A stretch of DNA of 64,000 bases from Flavobacteriaceae bacterium (GCA_021647405.1 JAKIUU010000008.1:17594-81593), one strand, 5' to 3'. Counted from the first letter of the stretch, positions 18,152 through 28,018 are shown. The notes: generated by a model from the sequence alone, not told the origin. Translations and numbers: made by a program.

Positions 18152-21100
18152 ATGACACATAAAAAACCACTTCCTAATTTAAGAACTTACGAGTTTGGCG
18201 AAGTTGCTTTTAACGAACTCATGCAAAATAGAATTAATAAAGTACTTATTGTGTGTTCTAACTACGATTATTATATGTTAGAAGCAGATGGTAGAATAGA
18301 CGAGCAAATTTTTAACGAATATACATCTCTCAATTTAAGGTATCCACCCAGTTTTATACATGCCAATTCAGCTAAAAGAGCGATTAGAAAACTAGAAACT
18401 AACAAGATTGATTTGGTTATTACGTGGCTGGATATTGGCAGTTATAATGCTTTCGAAACATCGCAACAAATAAAAGAAGTTTTCCCCGATGTGCCCATTG
18501 TAGCTTTGAGCTTATACTCGGCAGAATTGCGTAAAAGATTGAAGGTAGAAAAAGCAGGTGTTATAGATTACGTTTTTCATTGGAATGGAAATGTGGGTAT
18601 TTTTTTAGCCATTATCAAGCTAATAGAGGATAGGATGAATGCCGAAAATGATATCAATAAAATTGGGGTAAAAGCCATATTATTGGTAGAAGATTCTCTC
18701 AAATTTTATTCACGTTATTTACCTATTATTTATAAGATTATACTCAAGCAAACGCGTGCATTTATGTCTGAAGGCCTAAACGAGCACCGTAGGATGATGC
18801 TTATGCGGGGACGCCCAAAAATATTACTGGCCGTAAATTACGAAGAAGGGATAAGCTTATTCGAAAAATACAAACACAATCTTTTAGGTGTTATATCAGA
18901 CGTTAGTTATTACAGAAATGGTGTTCGTGATAAACAAGCCGGATTTGAATTTTTAAAGTATGTAAGGAATTACAAACGCTATTTCCCTTTTTTAATTCAG
19001 TCGTCTGATAAAGAAAACGAAGCACTTACTTTAAAATTAAAAGGTAAATTTTTATATAAATACTCCGAAACTTTAGGAGCCGATTTAAAGAACTATATCA
19101 ACAAATATTTTTCTTTTGGCGATTTTGAATTTTGGGATCCAGAGAAAATGAAAGTATTGGCGGTTGTTAAAGATTTAAGTTCTTTTCAAAAAGTACTAAA
19201 TACAGTCAGCCTTGCAGCCATTTCCTATCATGCCGAGCGTAGCGAATATTCTAAATGGATAAAATCTAGAGCCTTATTTCCTTTGGCAAACCTCTTTAGC
19301 AATGTAGAATATGACGATTTTGATGATGCTGAACAAATAAGAAATTTTTTATTAGAATCTATTAAAGCGTATCGTGTTTATAGGGCAAGGGGCGTCATAG
19401 TAAAATTTAATAAAGATAAGTATGACGAATATCTTGGTTTTGCCCGTATTGGCGATGGGGCTTTAGGTGGAAAAGCACGTGGTTTGGCTTTTATAGATTC
19501 ATTTTTAAAACGGCACAAACTATTTAAAAAATACAAAGATGTACATATTACAATACCGCGTACCGTTGTATTAACTACCGATATTTTTGATGAATTTATA
19601 GAAAAAAACAACTTGATAAGGTTTGTGGCTAAATGTGATAATGATGATGAAATTTTAAATAAATTTATCTCATACCCCCTTCCCGATTGGGCTTTACAAG
19701 ATATTCAAGCCTATTTAAATGTGGTAAAAAGACCTATTGCAGTTAGGTCTTCAAGTGTTTTAGAAGATTCACATTACCAACCATTTGCAGGTGTTTTCGC
19801 AACCTATATGGTACCCAATACCAATGACCACAGAATGATAAATTTGCTATCTGATGCCATAAAATCGGTTATGGCTTCAGCTTTTTTTCAAAGCTCTAAA
19901 AGCTATTTAAAAGCCACAGCACACTCTATTGAAGAAGATAAAATGGCTGTTATTTTACAAGAGGTAACAGGCAAACAATATGATGATGTTTATTACCCAA
20001 ATATTTCGGGTGTTGCCCGCTCTATTAATTTTTACCCCATAGGAAACGAGAAACCAAATGAAGGTATTGCAAACATAGCTACAGGCTTGGGCGAAATAAT
20101 TGTGGGCGGTGGCAGTGTTTTAAGATTCTCGCCAAAACATCCTAAAAAAATACTGCAATTGTCATCGCCCGATTCAACCCAACGCAATACACAACAATAT
20201 TTATACGGACTGGATTTAAATCCCGATAGCTATAAAGTGTCAAAAAGCGAAGATATTAATAAAAAGAAATTCACCATTAGAGCGGCAAAAAAGCACGGGT
20301 CTTTGAAATTTGTAGCCTCTACATACGATTTGCAAAATAACATTATCAGACCTGGTGTTTTACACGATGGTATTAGAGTCATAACTTTTGACAATGTCCT
20401 TAAATATGATACTTTTCCACTGGCCGAAATATTGCAAGACCTGTTGCGTATTGCACAACGCGAAATGCGCAACCCTATAGAAATGGAGTTTGCTGTAAAT
20501 CTCGATGTGCCTAAAGATAAAGCCAGAATTTTTAGTTTTTTGCAAATTAGACCTATTGTTGAAAGTATAGAAGCCAAAAGCATGTTACCCGAAGACCTAA
20601 AGAACGAAGATACCATCATTTATTCTGAGTCGGCTTTAGGGAATGGTTGTTACGACTATATTTATGACTTTGTGTATGTAAAACCCGAAACATTTAATCC
20701 AGCAAATACTTTAGAAATAGCGGAGTCAGTAGAAGTACTCAACAAAAAATTTATTAAAGATAATAAACAATATATCTTGGTAGGGCCTGGTCGTTGGGGC
20801 TCTAGCGACCCATGGTTGGGTATTCCCGTTATTTGGTCCCAAATATCGGCAGCCAAAATTATTGTAGAAGCAGGTCTACACGATTTTAGAATTGACCCCA
20901 GTCAAGGTACCCATTTTTTTCAAAACCTTACGTCATTTAAAGTGGGATATTTTACTATAAACCCTTTCATTAAGGATGGTTTTTTTGATATAGACTACCT
21001 CAACAAACAACCAGCCGTTTACGAAAACAAATTTTTAAGACATATTAGTTTTAAAAATCCTTTAAATGTTATAATTGAAGGGAAAACCAATAGGGCAGCT

Positions 21101-21187
21101 ATTTTTAAAGAAGCTTATAAGATAGAGAATCCGCATAGTAAACTCAAAAATTCTGTAGATGAATTGCCACCGCAAGGATTTATGTAA
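18152..21187 (+). CDS. Two receiver-like domains fused to a PEP synthase/PPDK N-terminal-type ATP-binding domain
   Basis: A 1011-residue cytosolic protein. Residues 30-160 form a receiver-like domain with an Asp near residue 94. Residues 175-320 form a second receiver with E180-D181, phosphoacceptor D250, S284-S285 and K303, all key positions of an active response regulator. From about residue 430 follows a pyruvate-phosphate-dikinase-type nucleotide-binding region (G-G-K-A-R-G-L near 441, A-V-R-S-S-S-V-L-E-D near 528). I see no phosphohistidine swivel motif and no PEP-binding barrel. The C-terminal 200 residues, with G-P-G-R-W-G-S-S-D-P-W, are not recognised. Start taken at ATG 18152 instead of the upstream TTG. 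It lies between two gdhA genes. Confidence 0.8.
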   Translation: MTHKKPLPNLRTYEFGEVAFNELMQNRINKVLIVCSNYDYYMLEADGRIDEQIFNEYTSLNLRYPPSFIHANSAKRAIRKLETNKIDLVITWLDIGSYNAFETSQQIKEVFPDVPIVALSLYSAELRKRLKVEKAGVIDYVFHWNGNVGIFLAIIKLIEDRMNAENDINKIGVKAILLVEDSLKFYSRYLPIIYKIILKQTRAFMSEGLNEHRRMMLMRGRPKILLAVNYEEGISLFEKYKHNLLGVISDVSYYRNGVRDKQAGFEFLKYVRNYKRYFPFLIQSSDKENEALTLKLKGKFLYKYSETLGADLKNYINKYFSFGDFEFWDPEKMKVLAVVKDLSSFQKVLNTVSLAAISYHAERSEYSKWIKSRALFPLANLFSNVEYDDFDDAEQIRNFLLESIKAYRVYRARGVIVKFNKDKYDEYLGFARIGDGALGGKARGLAFIDSFLKRHKLFKKYKDVHITIPRTVVLTTDIFDEFIEKNNLIRFVAKCDNDDEILNKFISYPLPDWALQDIQAYLNVVKRPIAVRSSSVLEDSHYQPFAGVFATYMVPNTNDHRMINLLSDAIKSVMASAFFQSSKSYLKATAHSIEEDKMAVILQEVTGKQYDDVYYPNISGVARSINFYPIGNEKPNEGIANIATGLGEIIVGGGSVLRFSPKHPKKILQLSSPDSTQRNTQQYLYGLDLNPDSYKVSKSEDINKKKFTIRAAKKHGSLKFVASTYDLQNNIIRPGVLHDGIRVITFDNVLKYDTFPLAEILQDLLRIAQREMRNPIEMEFAVNLDVPKDKARIFSFLQIRPIVESIEAKSMLPEDLKNEDTIIYSESALGNGCYDYIYDFVYVKPETFNPANTLEIAESVEVLNKKFIKDNKQYILVGPGRWGSSDPWLGIPVIWSQISAAKIIVEAGLHDFRIDPSQGTHFFQNLTSFKVGYFTINPFIKDGFFDIDYLNKQPAVYENKFLRHISFKNPLNVIIEGKTNRAAIFKEAYKIENPHSKLKNSVDELPPQGFM

Positions 21188-21313
21188 CAAATGTTAAACA
21201 CTTTTATTGTTTTTGTTTACACATTTGATTATCAGTATTTTAAATATTCATATTGCAATTAACAGATTCTTAAATAAATTACAAAATACTAAGAATAATG
21301 AAATTATTATAAG

Positions 21314-21321
21314 TATTTTTG
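21314..21321 (+). promoter_or_regulatory. -7 promoter box (TATTTTTG) for the second glutamate dehydrogenase gene
   Basis: Matches TAnnTTTG, 58 nt before the ATG at 21380. Confidence 0.4.
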
Positions 21322-21379
21322 TGCCTTTATTTTTAATAAGTAAAATGAAAATCATTTATACCACTTTATAATTAAAATT

Positions 21380-22717
21380 ATGAATGTAAAAAACATATTA
21401 TCAGACCTTGAAAAGAAGCATCCCGGCGAACAGGAATACCTTCAAGCGGTTCAAGAAGTATTAGAATCTATTGAAGGTGTTTACAACGAAAATCCACAAT
21501 ACGAAGATGCCAAAATTATTGAGCGTTTGGTAGAACCCGATCGTATTTTAACTTTCCGTGTATCTTGGACAGACGATGAAGGGAACGTCAATGTTAACCT
21601 TGGTTACCGCATACAATTTAACAATGCCATTGGTCCATATAAAGGGGGACTTCGATTTCATTCTAGCGTTAATTTGAGTATTCTTAAGTTTTTAGGGTTT
21701 GAACAAATTTTCAAAAATGCTTTGACTACTTTACCTATGGGCGGCGCTAAAGGCGGATCAGATTTTAATCCCAGAGGTAAATCAGATGCCGAAATTATGC
21801 GTTTTTGTCAAGCTTTTATGCTCGAATTATGGCGCATAATTGGCCCCAGTACCGATGTGCCTGCCGGCGATATAGGTACAGGTGGTCGCGAAATAGGGTA
21901 TTTATACGGTATGTATAAAAAATTACAACAAGAAAATGCAGGTATCTTAACAGGTAAAGGCCTTAATTGGGGGGGCAGTCTCATCAGACCAGAAGCAACA
22001 GGCTTTGGCGCCACCTACTTTACACAAGAGATGTTAAAATCTAATAACGATTCGTTTGAAGGAAAAACCGTAACAGTATCTGGCTTTGGCAATGTGGCTT
22101 GGGGTGTGGCTCTTAAAGTAACCGAACTTGGGGGTAAAGTGGTAACAATATCAGGACCTGATGGTTATATATATGACGAAAAAGGCTTAGATGCTGATAA
22201 AATTGAATATTTGTTAACACTTCGGGCTTCTAATAATGACATTGTAGCTCCTTATGCCGATGAATTTCCCGAAGCGAAATTTGTTGTAGGTACAAAACCT
22301 TGGGAAGTAGCTTGTGATATTGCTATGCCCTGTGCTACTCAAAATGAGCTAAACGGCAACGATGCGGCTCAACTCATTGCCAATGGCGTTAAATATATTG
22401 CCGAAGTATCTAATATGGGTTGTACTCCCGAAGCCGTTGGTGCTTTTCATAAAGCCAAAGTGCCATTTGCTCCAGGAAAGGCTGTCAATGCTGGTGGTGT
22501 TGGGGTTTCTGGATTGGAGATGAGCCAAAACGCCATGAAATTAAACTGGCCGGCACAAGAAGTTGACAAAAAATTACACCACATGATGTCATCTATCCAT
22601 AGAGCTTGCATTAAATACGGTGCACAAAATGACGGTTATGTAAATTATGTAAACGGAGCCAATATTGCCGGCTTTATAAAAGTAGCCGATGCCATGTTAG
22701 ATCAGGGAATTGTTTAA
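21380..22717 (+). CDS. gdhA: NADP-type glutamate dehydrogenase, paralogue 2
   Basis: A 445-residue glutamate dehydrogenase colinear with the copy at 16677. It keeps [10 protein letters not shown] near residue 88, L-P-M-G-G-A-K-G-G-S-D-F (Ala instead of Gly beside the catalytic Lys) near residue 120, and P-A-G-D-I-G-T-G-G-R-E. The dinucleotide loop is S-G-F-G-N-V-A-W-G, closer to the common GdhA form than paralogue 1. Both have a full catalytic set and are expected to be active. The two copies differ along their whole length, pointing to an old duplication or separate acquisition and not a recent tandem copy. Confidence 0.94.
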   Translation: MNVKNILSDLEKKHPGEQEYLQAVQEVLESIEGVYNENPQYEDAKIIERLVEPDRILTFRVSWTDDEGNVNVNLGYRIQFNNAIGPYKGGLRFHSSVNLSILKFLGFEQIFKNALTTLPMGGAKGGSDFNPRGKSDAEIMRFCQAFMLELWRIIGPSTDVPAGDIGTGGREIGYLYGMYKKLQQENAGILTGKGLNWGGSLIRPEATGFGATYFTQEMLKSNNDSFEGKTVTVSGFGNVAWGVALKVTELGGKVVTISGPDGYIYDEKGLDADKIEYLLTLRASNNDIVAPYADEFPEAKFVVGTKPWEVACDIAMPCATQNELNGNDAAQLIANGVKYIAEVSNMGCTPEAVGAFHKAKVPFAPGKAVNAGGVGVSGLEMSQNAMKLNWPAQEVDKKLHHMMSSIHRACIKYGAQNDGYVNYVNGANIAGFIKVADAMLDQGIV

Positions 22718-22737
22718 AGATAAGCAAATAAATCTGT

Positions 22738-22767
22738 AAAGGCCCGCCGTTAGGTAGGCCTTTTTTT
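22738..22767 (+). terminator. Terminator after the second gdhA
   Basis: AAAGGCC (22738-22744) pairs with GGCCTTT (22757-22763); the inner GCC and GGT can extend the stem. A run of seven T follows, 20 nt after the gdhA stop. Confidence 0.8.
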
Positions 22768-22779
22768 GTATGTTTAAAT

Positions 22780-23871
22780 GTGGAATTACAAGAACCTTTT
22801 CGTAAAATAATCCATATCGATATGGATGCCTTTTTTGCTTCGGTAGAGCAACTGGACAATCCCGATTTAAGGAGAAAACCTCTTGCCGTAGGGGGTGGTA
22901 GCGACCGGGGTGTTGTAGCAGCAGCCAGTTACGAAGCGCGAAAGTTTGGTGTGTATTCGGCTATGAGTGGGATCTTAGCCAAGAAAAAATGCCCGCATCT
23001 TATATTTGTTAAACCCAGATTTGAACGTTACAAAGAAATTTCTCATAAAATTCACGCTATTTTTTACGATTATACCCATTTGGTAGAGCCTTTATCTTTA
23101 GACGAAGCCTATTTAGATGTTACCGAAAATAAAAAAGGAAACCCTTCTGCCACACTTTTAGCAACAGAAATAAGACAACGCATTTTTGACGCATTGGGTT
23201 TACACGCCTCGGCAGGTATTTCTATCAATAAATTTGTAGCCAAAGTGGCTTCTGATATCAATAAACCCAACGGTCAAAAAACCATTCCACCCGAAGAAGT
23301 TTTATCATTTTTAGAAGCTTTACCTATTGAAAAATTTTACGGCATAGGCAAAGTAACCGCTTCAAAGATGTACAATCTGGGTATTTTTAAAGGCGCCGAT
23401 TTAAAAGAAAAACCCCTTGATTTTTTAGCACAGCATTTTGGTAAAGCGGGCAACCATTATTTCAATATAGTACGCGGTATTCAAAAGAGTTCTGTAAAAC
23501 CGCATCGCATCCGCAAGTCTGTAGCTGCAGAACATACCTACAGCAAAAATTTGACTTCAGAGATTTTTATGCTCGAAAAATTAGAGATTATATCAGACGA
23601 GTTAGCGCAACGTCTTATGCGCTCAAAAGTATCGGGTAAAACCATTACCTTAAAAATAAAATACAGCGATTTTAGAACCCAAACCCGTAGTAAAACGGTA
23701 CCGTATTTTGTAAAAGATAAAGCGCTTATTTTAGAAACTGTAAAAGAATTATTGTTTCAAGAAAAAGTTTTGAATTCTGTGCGACTCCTAGGTATTTCTG
23801 TTACCAATTTAAACACGCAAACTAAAAAAATTGAAAAAGCAGGAGACGTGCAGTTGAAATTGTCATTCTGA
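22780..23871 (+). CDS. dinB: DNA polymerase IV (Y-family translesion polymerase)
   Basis: Error-prone lesion-bypass polymerase of 363 residues. Catalytic acidic residues are D14 and D16 in H-I-D-M-D-A-F-F-A-S-V-E-Q and D108-E109 in S-L-D-E-A-Y-L-D. The helix-hairpin-helix region with F-Y-G-I-G-K-V-T-A near residue 190 and the little-finger domain (from about 240) complete the usual length. The start is GTG at 22780; the nearby ATG at 22778 is out of frame, and the conserved N-terminus begins only ten residues in. A short dispersed repeat overlaps the last codons and stop. Confidence 0.94.
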   Translation: MELQEPFRKIIHIDMDAFFASVEQLDNPDLRRKPLAVGGGSDRGVVAAASYEARKFGVYSAMSGILAKKKCPHLIFVKPRFERYKEISHKIHAIFYDYTHLVEPLSLDEAYLDVTENKKGNPSATLLATEIRQRIFDALGLHASAGISINKFVAKVASDINKPNGQKTIPPEEVLSFLEALPIEKFYGIGKVTASKMYNLGIFKGADLKEKPLDFLAQHFGKAGNHYFNIVRGIQKSSVKPHRIRKSVAAEHTYSKNLTSEIFMLEKLEIISDELAQRLMRSKVSGKTITLKIKYSDFRTQTRSKTVPYFVKDKALILETVKELLFQEKVLNSVRLLGISVTNLNTQTKKIEKAGDVQLKLSF

Positions 23872-23899
23872 CCCCCCGAAACTTCGGGAGAAGAATCTC
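23862..23899. repeat. Dispersed repeat copy overlapping the dinB stop
   Basis: Begins GTCATTCTGA and contains the hairpin CCCGAA-ACTTCGGG, then AGAAGAATCTC and a T-run. It resembles the 1423 repeat and may also act as the dinB terminator. Confidence 0.55.
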
Positions 23900-23958
23900 T
23901 TTTTTAGTCGCTTCGAATAAGTACGAACTTTTTTCAGGCAAAAAACTGACAAAATCAA

Positions 23959-23982
23959 GTCACTCTGAGTAGTGTCGAAGAT
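23959..23982. repeat. Dispersed repeat copy in the dinB/saccharopine dehydrogenase gap
   Basis: GTCACTCTGAGTAGTGTCGA then AGAT, matching the GTCAnYCTGAGnnnnGTCGAAG pattern of the copies at 1423 and 29027. The rest of 23900-24050 shows nothing else recognisable. Confidence 0.5.
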
Positions 23983-24050
23983 ATACGCATGGGAATTATT
24001 TGAGGGTCTTGGCGTTTTGGGGTAGGTGTGTTTAACCCGAACCCTTTTTT

Positions 24051-25184
24051 TTACAACATTTCTTTCTTATAAACAACATTGCGTTCTTTTAAATACTTTA
24101 AAACATATTCTAAAATGCCCTTTTCTTTGCCAATTAGTTCAGGTGGGAAAACGCCTTTTTTATCAAATAAACCGGCTAAAAATAAGTTAGCAGCTGCTGT
24201 GGCTGTGTAACCTGTGGTTCTGGCCATAGATGAGGTTTGAGTCTGGGCGCAATAGGTGTCATGTAAATGATACACAACTGTTTTTTTATGCCCTTTTTTA
24301 TCTGTGCCTTTTATAGTGATGCACATGACGGTCAATTCGTCTTCTGTATCCCCTAATTTCCATTCGTTAAACAAAATCTTTGATGAAAATTCTAAAGGCG
24401 AGATTTTTGTACCCTTAATTTTAATAGTTTTTGTATCAAAAAAGCCACTTTGTTTTAAAACCTGAATATAAACTACGTGCCCCGGATAACGCAGTGTTTT
24501 TTCTTTCATATTTTTAATATGAGGCATGGTATAAATTAGTGAGCGCAAGCCATCTGAGTTAAACGCTTCTAAAGTACCAACACCTTTAAAATAGACATGC
24601 TCTACATCCGACAAGGCGTCTTTTACAACCAAGTTACCGTTTTCTACATAGCGTGCTGGTCGTGTGTATTCTTCAATCACGTCAACAGGCGAAAAAGGGG
24701 CTTTGTAATTAAAAGGCCATTTTTTTATTTTAGGCAAACCGCCTACCAAACATTCAAAATCACTAATTTTAAGTTGTTCGTTATAATGCCCTAAAATAAT
24801 GTTGCCCATGCCGGGCGCCACACCACAATCTACTATGGCAGTAACATTTTTTTCTTTGGCAAGTTTGTCTAATTCCAATGCATTTTCGGGGAAAAACGAA
24901 ATATCGACCACATTTTTTTTGGCTTCGATAATACTTTTTAAAGTGTTGAATCCTAAAAATCCGGGCACGGCACAAATAACCAAATCGAAGGACTGTAAGG
25001 TTTTTTGTAATGTTGTTTTCTCTGTCACATCAATTTGTAAAGTGTTTAAAGCGTCACATTTTTGTTTTGATGCGGCTAAAGCCGTTGGGCTAAAATCGGC
25101 TAAAGTTACTGTGTGTTTTTGAGTTAAATCTATGGCTATGGTACGCCCTACCATACCGGCACCGAGGACTATAATTTTATGCAT
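24051..25184 (-). CDS. Saccharopine dehydrogenase family protein
   Basis: A 377-residue NAD(P)-dependent oxidoreductase with an N-terminal Rossmann fold (G8-A-G-M-V-G13-R) and a saccharopine-dehydrogenase C-terminal domain. The V-D-C-G-V-A-P-G-M-G-N-I motif near residue 120 is typical of the Lys9-like branch. The family includes lysine-degrading or lysine-forming saccharopine reductases and carboxynorspermidine synthase. Sequence alone does not settle the substrate, though lysine catabolism through saccharopine is common in Flavobacteria. It stands alone on the minus strand. Confidence 0.85.
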   Translation of the reverse strand: MHKIIVLGAGMVGRTIAIDLTQKHTVTLADFSPTALAASKQKCDALNTLQIDVTEKTTLQKTLQSFDLVICAVPGFLGFNTLKSIIEAKKNVVDISFFPENALELDKLAKEKNVTAIVDCGVAPGMGNIILGHYNEQLKISDFECLVGGLPKIKKWPFNYKAPFSPVDVIEEYTRPARYVENGNLVVKDALSDVEHVYFKGVGTLEAFNSDGLRSLIYTMPHIKNMKEKTLRYPGHVVYIQVLKQSGFFDTKTIKIKGTKISPLEFSSKILFNEWKLGDTEDELTVMCITIKGTDKKGHKKTVVYHLHDTYCAQTQTSSMARTTGYTATAAANLFLAGLFDKKGVFPPELIGKEKGILEYVLKYLKERNVVYKKEML

Positions 25185-25391
25185 GTTGTTTTAATTTAGA
25201 GTGAAACGAAAAAGTGGGGTATTAATTAGAAATAGTATAAACTACAAACCCGGAATTAAAACCCAAGGCATTTCAGAAAGTTGTTTGCTGTGTTTTGTTT
25301 TCACGGAATAAACTTACAAAAATTATTCATTATTATATTTGAACAATTTAATAGATTTGTAATAGCACGGGTAAAGAAGATTATAAAAAAA

Positions 25392-25425
25392 GAGACTGTT
25401 AAAAAATTACTTTTAAAACAGCCTC
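25392..25425 (-). terminator. Terminator after the LamG protein gene
   Basis: On the minus strand GAGGCTGTT (25425-25417) pairs with AACAGTCTC (25400-25392) with one wobble, followed by a run of T (plus-strand A-run 25385-25390). It lies 11 nt after the stop at 25436. Confidence 0.7.
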
Positions 25426-25435
25426 CTTTAAAGTT

Positions 25436-26365
25436 CTAATAAATTATAAATTTCAAGGTGTTGTCCTTGCTGTTTTTATTTTCGATCTTTAGAATATAAA
25501 CGCCTGTTTTTAAGCTGTTAAATAATATTTTGTTGGTAATAATATCAGTTTGGTAAACCTTTTGTCCTAGCATATTAAAAACAGCGATATTTTTAATATC
25601 ACTTAAATTTTGAGTATTTTTAAAATTTAAGGTATTGTTGTTTACATAAAATTTAAGGTTGGGAGCAATTTTTTCAGATTTAACAGCTAGGGTTTCGTTA
25701 GTATATAAAGTTGAGATTTGAGCATCAGTAAGGGCAACATTATAAATTCTTATTTCATCAATAGCTCCCTTAAAAAATTGATCATAAGACGTATTACTTT
25801 TACCGATATATTGTTTGGTTCGGGTAATTATATTTGGGATGTTAGCTTGTTGGCGTTCTGTAATCCTTGTGCCATTTTTAAAAATATTCATTATTCCGTT
25901 TTGGTCTATTCTTCCTACATAAGAGTTCCAAACACCAAAATCTATTTCGACATAATAAGTACTCAAAAATTTATTTGTTGCGCCGTTATATATTTGAAAA
26001 AGGACTTTGCCTGTAGATTGGTTATTACCAATAGTAATGTTATCATTTGCTTCTCCATTCCCAAAATCTATAATTCTAGAATTGTGATTTGCGGTATCCC
26101 ATCTTGCCCAAAAAGTAATGGTCATAGGGCCACCATTTTCCCAATTGCCTACATCAATATAATTATCAATACCATCAAAATAATAAGCGCTATTGCTGTT
26201 TCCATTTTTATCTGAGGTTAAAGTAGCTCCATAAACGGTACCGTTATGATTATTGCCACTCTCGTCATTAGCATTGCCATTAAAAGGGTAATAGGCGATT
26301 AAGTTTTGAGAAGTTAAAAAAAGAGATGACAAAAAGAATACTAAAAAAAACAGTTTATTTTTCAT
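25436..26365 (-). CDS. Secreted LamG-domain protein with type IX secretion sorting tail
   Basis: A 309-residue secreted protein. A signal peptide (about residues 1-19) precedes Y-Y-P-F-N-G-N-A-N-D-E-S-G-N, the standard opening of a LamG/concanavalin-like jelly roll that runs to about residue 212 and ends with I-D-E-I-R-I-Y-N-V-A-L-T-D-A-Q-I. A short linker leads to a C-terminal Por-secretion type A domain of about 80 residues with N-M-L-G-Q-K-V-Y and L-K-T-G-V-Y-I-L-K-I. The tail routes it through the type IX system to the surface. A single LamG plus tail suggests a carbohydrate- or surface-binding protein; no catalytic domain is seen. Confidence 0.88.
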   Translation of the reverse strand: MKNKLFFLVFFLSSLFLTSQNLIAYYPFNGNANDESGNNHNGTVYGATLTSDKNGNSNSAYYFDGIDNYIDVGNWENGGPMTITFWARWDTANHNSRIIDFGNGEANDNITIGNNQSTGKVLFQIYNGATNKFLSTYYVEIDFGVWNSYVGRIDQNGIMNIFKNGTRITERQQANIPNIITRTKQYIGKSNTSYDQFFKGAIDEIRIYNVALTDAQISTLYTNETLAVKSEKIAPNLKFYVNNNTLNFKNTQNLSDIKNIAVFNMLGQKVYQTDIITNKILFNSLKTGVYILKIENKNSKDNTLKFIIY

Positions 26366-26546
26366 AATTATTTTTTATTGTTTAATAATAAGACCTTTAG
26401 TATAGCGAAATTACAAAGCAACATTAATTAAAAAACTGATAAAAATCATAAATTTTAAAAGCAATGATAAAAGCCACTTGAAGAAAAACAAGTCTTTTTT
26501 TAAAAGTAAAAAATTTAATAATTGTATAAAATAACTGAGAAGATTG

Positions 26547-27476
26547 TTATTTGTAATTCTTCCCCTGCCACGTATTTTTCTCAACCAATTTTTTATCGAT
26601 CTTGGCCACTATTTCGAAGTTTTTAAGTCCACCCCAATTGGGCGCTATAAGCAAATCTTTGGGGGCTTCGGCGGTAAAGCGTTCTATGACGATATCGGGA
26701 CGCAGCAAGCCGATAAAATCTGTAACTAAATCGACGTAGCTGTCTACCGTAAACAGGTTAAAATAGGCAGGATTCCGTTTGTATTGTATCCCCATAACCG
26801 ATTGTTTTACTATTTGTAAATGGTGTAATTTTAAAGTTTTTATGGGCAGTTTAGAGACTTGTTTGGCGTGGTTAAGCAGGTCCTCTTTAGACTCGCCCGG
26901 CAGGCCTAAAATAAGATGGGCACCCAAATAAAAGCCGCGGTTTTTACAACGTTTGTAAGCTTCTATGGTTTCTTCAAAGGTATGACAGCGGTTTATGGCT
27001 TTAAGGGTTTTGTTCAGCGTGCTTTCTACGCCAAACTCTAAAGAGATGTAATATTTTTTTGAAAGCTGCGATAAAAAAACGATGAGGTCATCAGATAAAC
27101 AGTCGGGGCGGGTACCAATTACCAAACCAATAACATGAGGCACACTTAAGGCTTCTAAGTATAATTTTTTAACCAGCTCAATGTCGGCATAAGTATTGGT
27201 ATAAGCTTGAAAATAAGCCAAGTATTCTTGCGATTTGTATTTTTTACCAAAAAAGGCAATACCTTCTTCAAGTTGTTGTTTGATAGATTTTTCGGGTTCG
27301 CAATAGTCCGGATTAAAAGTGTCGTTGTTGCAATAGGTACAACCGCCAAAACCTTTAGAACCATCACGATTGGGGCAGGTAAAACCGGTATCTAAAGAAA
27401 CTTTCTGAACCCGTTGGCCAAAAGTAGCTTTAATTAAAGAAGAATAATCGCAATAACGTTTGCCTGTAAAAATCAT
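26547..27476 (-). CDS. Radical SAM protein of the YhcC/TIGR01212 type
   Basis: A 309-residue radical SAM enzyme. The cluster cysteines are C34, C46 and C49 in T-C-P-N-R-D-G...G-G-C-T-Y-C-N, a longer spacing than the usual CxxxCxxC and characteristic of this family. The G-T-R-P-D-C motif near residue 142 and H-L-I-L-G-L-P-G-E near residue 205 fit the radical SAM barrel and Elp3-like organisation. The biological reaction of the family is not established. It is monocistronic, with a promoter box at 27494. Confidence 0.88.
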   Translation of the reverse strand: MIFTGKRYCDYSSLIKATFGQRVQKVSLDTGFTCPNRDGSKGFGGCTYCNNDTFNPDYCEPEKSIKQQLEEGIAFFGKKYKSQEYLAYFQAYTNTYADIELVKKLYLEALSVPHVIGLVIGTRPDCLSDDLIVFLSQLSKKYYISLEFGVESTLNKTLKAINRCHTFEETIEAYKRCKNRGFYLGAHLILGLPGESKEDLLNHAKQVSKLPIKTLKLHHLQIVKQSVMGIQYKRNPAYFNLFTVDSYVDLVTDFIGLLRPDIVIERFTAEAPKDLLIAPNWGGLKNFEIVAKIDKKLVEKNTWQGKNYK

Positions 27477-27493
27477 TTAAAAGAATTGAGTGG

Positions 27494-27501
27494 CAAAACT
27501 A
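27494..27501 (-). promoter_or_regulatory. -7 promoter box (TAGTTTTG) for the radical SAM gene
   Basis: Plus strand CAAAACTA; 17 nt before the ATG at 27476, implying a short leader. Confidence 0.4.
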
Positions 27502-27540
27502 TTAAAAGAATAGCGATTAACTTATTTTTACAGTATAATT

Positions 27541-27987
27541 ATGACAGCAATTAAAAAAATACTACATAAAGCATGTCTGGATTTTGTAGACGAGCGCTTA
27601 AAAACCATTACAAAAGTAATGGATGCTCATAAAGCGGCATTGATTTCAGAGAACAAAAGTTCGGCTGGTGATAAACACGAAACAGGCCGTGCCATGCTGC
27701 AATTAGAAATGGAAAAGGCAGGGCAACAATTAAAATCTGTGACAGCTATGCAAGAGGTGTTATCAAAAATAATAATATCTAAAAAATCAGAATACGTTGG
27801 TTTGGGTAGTGTGGTTATAACCGATAAGGTTAATTACTACCTGGCCATTAGCGCTGGTAAAATTACTGTAAATGCTACTGATTTTTTTGCAGTATCTCTC
27901 AATACGCCAGTTGGACAGGAGTTGTTAGGTAAAAAAGTAGGCGACAAGCTGACTCTTAATAAGGCGTGTATTATAAAAGTGTATTAA
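27541..27987 (+). CDS. GreA/GreB-like C-terminal domain protein
   Basis: A 148-residue protein often mislabelled 3-oxoacyl-ACP synthase in Flavobacteria. It has an N-terminal helical part (residues 1-75) resembling a shortened coiled coil, and a C-terminal FKBP-like Gre domain with S-L-N-T-P-V-G-Q-E-L-L-G-K-K-V-G-D near residue 120. In GreA this domain binds the RNA polymerase secondary channel. The acidic tip residues expected between the helices of a true cleavage factor are not obvious, so it may regulate polymerase without transcript cleavage. Confidence 0.72.
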   Translation: MTAIKKILHKACLDFVDERLKTITKVMDAHKAALISENKSSAGDKHETGRAMLQLEMEKAGQQLKSVTAMQEVLSKIIISKKSEYVGLGSVVITDKVNYYLAISAGKITVNATDFFAVSLNTPVGQELLGKKVGDKLTLNKACIIKVY

Positions 27988-27990
27988 TTA

Positions 27991-28018
27991 AAAAAGACCG
28001 CTAAATGCGGTCTTTTTT
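27991..28018. terminator. Bidirectional terminator between the Gre-like and DoxX genes
   Basis: AAAAAGACCGC (27991-28001), loop TAAAT, GCGGTCTTTTT (28007-28017). T-runs occur on both strands, serving two convergent genes. Confidence 0.85.

Noticed and set aside
21227..21236. TTGATTATCA-like sequence upstream of the second gdhA
   Set aside because: Half-sites TGAT and ATCA are separated by only one base, not four, and it is not at the class II distance from the -7 box.
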